A stretch of 23,156 nucleotides of DNA from Clostridiaceae bacterium. GTDB taxonomy: Bacteria; Bacillota; Clostridia; Oscillospirales; Acutalibacteraceae. The notes below the pieces were generated by a model. It made no database searches, was not told the DNA's origin, and saw only the letters and a list, made by a program, of their open reading frames with translations. Location: positions 1 to 23,156 of the forward strand of contig JAEDML010000002.1 of the NCBI GenBank assembly GCA_016303035.1. Reading direction: 5' to 3'. The translations under genes and the position numbers were made by a program. The first letter of the stretch is position 1; each line of letters opens with the position of its first letter. Below are positions 21,525 to 23,156 of the stretch, in pieces.

Positions 21525-21554
21525 ATTTTACCAAAGAACAGGGTGCAATGTCAA
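21525..21554 (-). promoter_or_regulatory. Sigma-A promoter of the yicC-to-spoVM operon
   Basis: On the minus strand TTGACA (21554-21549), an 18-nt spacer and TAAAAT (21530-21525), 45 bp ahead of yicC. No terminator was recognised between here and 9350, so it may drive fourteen genes, perhaps with internal promoters that I did not find. Confidence 0.65.
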
Positions 21555-21584
21555 CCGTTTTGCCGCTTTGTAACTATTTTTAAC

Positions 21585-21627
21585 ATTTTAAAACAAGACT
21601 GACTCTGCAAAAAGCAGAATCAGTCTT
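21585..21627 (-). terminator. Intrinsic terminator after the DUF5412-like gene
   Basis: AAGACTGACTCTGC (21595-21608) pairs over 14 positions with one mismatch with GCAGAATCAGTCTT (21614-21627) around an AAAAA loop. On the minus strand it is followed by GTTTT. It separates the two-gene membrane operon from the yicC promoter. Confidence 0.75.
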
Positions 21628-21654
21628 AAAATTATATGAATATTTGTATTTAAG

Positions 21655-22077
21655 CTAACCTTTTTGCGCCTCGGGCGAAATAGAGCCCTCGGTCATAATC
21701 GACATACCTCTTCGGCAGTCGTAATATCCCCCGTCGGCAATATTTATAGGCACTTCGTTTATGACAATCACATCGCCGTCAATCCATTGCAGCGTTACAT
21801 CACCTATGTCGGTCTGCCAAAAAATATTTCGGGCTTTATGCTTTTTTTCGCCTGTTTTAAGCGCTTCAACCCGTACCGCCGTTCCAAGATTGTTCTCAAC
21901 CCTGTAAACAGAAACGGAAAATCCGTTATCGGGCGAGGAAACGGAATACTGACGGCTGCCCGAAGGCAGATCGTTCATACTGAAGAAAAAGCTGTCCTTT
22001 ACAAAAAGGACTGAATTTATAATAACTACTACCAGTGTAATAAAATAATAGATCTCGAAAATTCTGTTCTTTTTCAT
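21655..22077 (-). CDS. DUF5412-like single-pass membrane protein
   Basis: This is a 140-residue protein with one N-terminal membrane helix (about 10-27, YYFITLVVVIINSVLFVK) and an external beta-rich domain. The segments SSPDNGFSVSVYRVENNLGT, RNIFWQTDIGDVTLQWIDGD, VIVINEVPINI and the closing YYDCRRG follow the pattern of DUF5412 proteins of Firmicutes, which have no known function. A longer open frame reaches 22266, but the ATG at 22077 has GGGAG ahead and lies 1 bp after the upstream gene's stop. The overlapping upstream part is a shadow of that gene. It ends the two-gene unit and a terminator follows. The family call is from memory of its pattern. Confidence 0.7.
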   Translation of the reverse strand: MKKNRIFEIYYFITLVVVIINSVLFVKDSFFFSMNDLPSGSRQYSVSSPDNGFSVSVYRVENNLGTAVRVEALKTGEKKHKARNIFWQTDIGDVTLQWIDGDVIVINEVPINIADGGYYDCRRGMSIMTEGSISPEAQKG

Positions 22078-22078
22078 A

Positions 22079-22873
22079 TCATACTCCCGAAAAAGTCGGC
22101 GCTTGATCGGCGCGCGACATCCGCTTGTTAAAATAAGCCACCGCAAAACGCACATGCACAAGATAAGACACAAGCAGATAGGGCAGAATGAAAACAATAG
22201 GAACATAAAGGAAGCAGAGCAGTATCCACCCCAAAAAACTGAATACAAGATAGACGAAATCGGCATATGAGCCGCGGGCTATTACCGAGGACATATGTAT
22301 AGCCTCGGCAGTATCAATACTATCATCGGCAATAAAAAGCACGGGAGCCGCGTAATAGCGAATAACAACTAAGGCAAGCGCCACACCCGCGGCGGATTTA
22401 AGCAGTACCGAAACAGGCCAGAGATTTGACACCCACATAGGTATTGCATTTCCGAAAGCCTCGTAAAACTCCGCTTTTGAAAGCATATCCGCAACGGCGG
22501 CAGGCAAGAACAGCACGGCGCCTATAACGGCAATCCTTACCGTGAGCGAAAGGCAAAGTTTAAGCGCGCGGCGGTAAAGATCCTGCGATGAGAAGTAATA
22601 AAACAGAATTACCGGATCGTCCTCCATTCCGAAAAGAAGACGCCAAAAAAAGCGCAGAGTGCCTAAAAACAAAGGCATTACAACAAATACCGCAAAGAGC
22701 ACCCTATATATCACAGCCGCAATATTTCCGGCAAACAAAAGCACAAACTCGCCTATTACGGCAAATATCAAGACCGTCGACGCCAAGATAATTGACGCGA
22801 CAATGCTTTTAATCCATTTACCCTTAAGGGCTGTTTTTGCGGTTGCCTTAACCGCCGAACTGCCTGCCGTCAT
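22079..22873 (-). CDS. Polytopic membrane protein, DUF975-like
   Basis: This is a 264-residue membrane protein with about six helices (roughly 21-42, 44-70, 104-127, 150-178, 205-222, 224-245). The N-terminal ALKGKWIKSI before the first helix, the cytoplasmic TAEAIHMSSVIARGSYADFV and the closing FSFLGWILLC with a PYLL segment resemble DUF975 proteins, in which an integral membrane core ends with a GW(I/L)LL helix and a PY motif. Their function is unknown. An own promoter (22912-22939) and a GGGAG site precede it. The next gene follows 1 bp after its stop. It could be part of a membrane assembly or stress system; nothing here proves that. Confidence 0.7.
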   Translation of the reverse strand: MTAGSSAVKATAKTALKGKWIKSIVASIILASTVLIFAVIGEFVLLFAGNIAAVIYRVLFAVFVVMPLFLGTLRFFWRLLFGMEDDPVILFYYFSSQDLYRRALKLCLSLTVRIAVIGAVLFLPAAVADMLSKAEFYEAFGNAIPMWVSNLWPVSVLLKSAAGVALALVVIRYYAAPVLFIADDSIDTAEAIHMSSVIARGSYADFVYLVFSFLGWILLCFLYVPIVFILPYLLVSYLVHVRFAVAYFNKRMSRADQAPTFSGV

Positions 22874-22911
22874 AATTACAACTCCCGTTAAAGTTCTATA
22901 CTACTGTGATA

Positions 22912-22939
22912 ATTATACCAAATACACAGAAAAATTCAA
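22912..22939 (-). promoter_or_regulatory. Extended -10 promoter of the DUF975/DUF5412 operon
   Basis: On the minus strand TTGAAT (22939-22934), a 16-nt spacer and TATAAT (22917-22912) preceded by TGG, an extended -10. It lies in the 77-bp gap after pcrA, where I see no clear terminator for pcrA. Confidence 0.7.
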
Positions 22940-22950
22940 TTCAAAAAATA

Positions 22951-23156
22951 TTACAGAATTTTTAACTTTGCGTAATTTGACATAAGTTTTTTGGTTCCCA
23001 CATCTTCAAACGCGATTTCAAGCATGGTGTCCGCTCCCATCGGGGACACCGATATTATACTTCCCTTACCGAAGGTTTTATGCTCAACCTGCTGACCGAC
23101 AGAATAACTGCACGAAGGCGCCGGTGAAGCTGCAAAGGATGAGCCGCGTGAAAGCG
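22951..23156 (-). CDS. pcrA: ATP-dependent DNA helicase PcrA/UvrD, C-terminal 67 residues (partial at right edge)
   Basis: Only the extreme C-terminus of this gene is in the window. The readable tail has a low-complexity Ser/Ala/Pro linker and then SVGQQVEHKTFGKGSIISVS, followed by MLEIAFEDVGTKKLMSNYAK and ending LKIL. This is the small Tudor-like C-terminal domain of PcrA/UvrD, with the usual VGxxVxHxxFGxG and FxxxGxKKLM patterns. In Bacillus this domain contacts RNA polymerase and UvrB. The helicase motifs are outside the window, so activity cannot be judged. The frame was set by reading back from the TAA at 22951-22953. It is followed after 34 bp by the promoter boxes of the next operon. 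Confidence 0.85.
   Translation of the reverse strand, partial: LSRGSSFAASPAPSCSYSVGQQVEHKTFGKGSIISVSPMGADTMLEIAFEDVGTKKLMSNYAKLKIL

Noticed and set aside
22078..22266. N-terminal extension of the DUF5412-like protein
   Set aside because: It is the out-of-frame copy of the DUF975-like gene; the ATG at 22077 has a good ribosome site.
1..23156. Recently acquired island or prophage
   Set aside because: No integrase, transposase, tRNA site or composition break was seen; genes are mostly core and in conserved order.

Overview
The window reads as chromosomal DNA of an endospore-forming, low-to-mid GC Firmicute of the class Clostridia. An Oscillospirales/Ruminococcaceae-like bacterium is my best guess from protein style, but the sequence alone does not prove it. 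Reasons: A/G-rich Shine-Dalgarno sites and TTGACA/TATAAT promoters, a spoVM gene, a RemA-type DUF370 protein, a YerC-type TrpR-like protein, and a long minus-strand gene order matching the Bacillus yloC-to-spoVM cluster. No rRNA, tRNA, CRISPR array, transposase or phage gene is visible.

Left part (1-8226). An ABC ATPase cut by the window edge and a YtrA-type GntR regulator run leftward as an operon, with an inverted-repeat operator at their start site. A CPA2-type cation/proton antiporter diverges from them. Then come a bacterial tyrosine-kinase module, cpsC-cpsD, a 161-nt element made almost wholly of consecutive hairpins (3610-3770), the PHP-type tyrosine phosphatase cpsB, and pgeF. No glycosyltransferase accompanies the module. 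Next is a polar amino acid-type ABC importer (lipoprotein, permease, ATPase), with an attenuating hairpin between lipoprotein and permease, followed by yerC.

Middle (8227-9350). cysK converges on yerC and shares a bidirectional terminator with it. It has a consensus promoter with a palindromic operator over the start site.

Right part (9356-21480). About 12 kb of tightly packed minus-strand genes runs yicC, remA-like, gmk, rpoZ, priA, def, fmt, rsmB, rlmN, prpC, prkC, rsgA, a 49-residue two-helix membrane peptide gene, and spoVM (27 aa). It links nucleotide supply, transcription, replication restart, protein N-terminal processing, rRNA modification, Ser/Thr signalling, ribosome assembly and spore coat attachment. 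Stops and starts overlap or lie within about 55 bp. One promoter upstream of yicC and a 15-bp hairpin after spoVM bound the unit. The two small genes at the 3' end are easy to miss.

Right edge (21585-23156). A DUF5412-like and a DUF975-like membrane protein form a two-gene operon with its own promoter and terminator. The last 67 codons of pcrA enter from the right edge.

The least explained items are the hairpin-chain element between cpsD and cpsB, the orphan tyrosine-phosphorylation module, the small membrane peptide beside spoVM, and the lipoprotein that lacks the usual amino-acid-binding arginine.
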